A DNA stretch of 64,000 nucleotides, from assembly GCA_963681505.1 (NCBI GenBank), contig OY811993.1, forward strand, positions 1,790,850 to 1,854,849. The letters run 5' to 3'. The notes under the pieces are model-generated. The model saw nothing but the letters and a program-made list of their open reading frames with translations. It ran no database searches and had not been told where the DNA came from. The position numbers were made by a program, and so were the translations under genes. Within the stretch, counting starts at the first letter, position 1. The number at the start of each line of letters is the position of its first letter. Below are positions 63,670-64,000 of this stretch, in pieces. This DNA comes from Eunapius fragilis. Its lineage: Eukaryota; Porifera; Demospongiae; Spongillida; Spongillidae.

Positions 63670-64000
63670 GGTGTGGAACGAAGGATGTCAAAGAGCGTTT
63701 GAAATTTTGAAGAAAGCGCTGATCTCAGAGCCAGTTTTGAGTAGCCTGGATGTTTCAAAAACAGACTGACGCTTCTGATCGGGGGGTGGAAGCCGTTCTA
63801 AGTCAAGTACAGGAGGACGGTCAGGAACACCCTGTTGGTTATTATAGCCGGAAGTTATTGGCTAGGGAGCAACGATACTCAACTATTGAGAAGGAATGTT
63901 TGGCTATTAAGTTGGCGTTAGATGCATTCAAAGTCTATATACTGGGCAGGAAATTTGTAGTCCAAACAGATCATCGAGCTCACGAGTGGCTAGAAAAACT
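63670..64000 (+). pseudogene. RT connection / RNase H region, frameshifted, runs off window
   Basis: CQRAFEILKKALISEPVL is the segment that normally follows the reverse-transcriptase palm. After a frame change near 63,758, QTDASDRG, HPVGYYSRKLLAREQRYS and EKECLAIKLALDAFKVYILG follow, the start of a Ty3/gypsy RNase H domain. TDAS provides its first Asp. It continues past the window. Confidence 0.8.

Larger units (their letters stand above)
61477..64000 (+). mobile_element. Gmr1-like Ty3/gypsy retrotransposon body, defective, cut by window end
   Basis: Order of parts: gag with SCAN-like region, two CCHC knuckles, aspartic protease, integrase zinc domain, integrase core (truncated), then directly the RNase H region. 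Integrase before RNase H is the reverse of ordinary Ty3/gypsy order and is what defines the Gmr1 lineage. Reverse transcriptase and the end of integrase are missing, removed by a deletion at about 63,660. Several frameshifts and an in-frame TGA show this copy is not functional. Confidence 0.8.

Overview
This window is eukaryotic, almost certainly from a repeat-rich invertebrate animal. The evidence is short spliced genes with GT-AG introns, abundant microsatellites, and metazoan-type mobile elements (CMC/Chapaev, Tigger/pogo, Academ-like, hAT, BEL/Pao and Gmr1-like Ty3/gypsy). A marine invertebrate such as a sponge would fit, but the sequence does not prove the phylum. There are no operons, no CRISPR arrays, and I recognised no tRNA or rRNA. 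I found no convincing complete host gene; the one clear host-derived piece is a short receptor serine/threonine-kinase exon fragment near 29.5 kb.

Layout. 0-8.6 kb: strand-biased pyrimidine/purine arrays, (CA)n/(TA)n tracts and duplicated non-coding or exon-like pieces. 8.6-33 kb: a nest of inverted repeats. A GC-palindrome-bearing family, here called R1, occurs at about 8.6, 20.2, 25.6, 32.0 and 38.3 kb. A 2.1-kb segment at 10.1-12.3 kb is repeated in inverse at 27.1-29.3 kb. hAT, chromodomain and MITE remnants and a 1.6-kb polypurine array lie between. 21.17-25.56 kb: the most important object, an apparently intact transposon. Its eleven-exon gene joins a RAG1-like N-terminal zinc/RING region to a CMC (Chapaev-type) DDE transposase; it has terminal inverted repeats and a TTCA target duplication.

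29-39 kb: a small inverted-repeat element holding the kinase fragment, a pogo-type transposase fragment cut by a MITE, a 1-kb G-rich minisatellite, and a large palindrome (about 33.0-38.3 kb) whose centre has been filled by poly-G tandem units and an inserted microsatellite-rich block. 39.2-41.8 kb: a foldback element and a 24-bp minisatellite. 43.9-51.5 kb: a small Cys-motif gene, an intact Tigger transposon (45,557-49,008) with about 400-bp terminal inverted repeats, and a multi-exon transposase-like gene with an acidic tail on the minus strand. 51.9-56.9 kb: a decayed BEL/Pao integrase and a decayed unknown gene that appears split by a frameshifted Academ-like element encoding an XPG/FEN1-type nuclease domain. 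57.4-60.1 kb: a second, broken Tigger element. 61.2-64.0 kb: the 5' part of a defective Gmr1-like Ty3/gypsy element with a SCAN-like gag and integrase placed before RNase H; it runs off the window.

The genes act for their own elements rather than in a shared pathway: each transposase or polyprotein would cut, copy or integrate its own terminal repeats. Nested insertions give a partial order: the R1 palindrome predates the RAG-like/Chapaev insertion, the minus-strand unknown gene predates the Academ-like insertion, and the pogo fragment predates the MITE at 30.8 kb.
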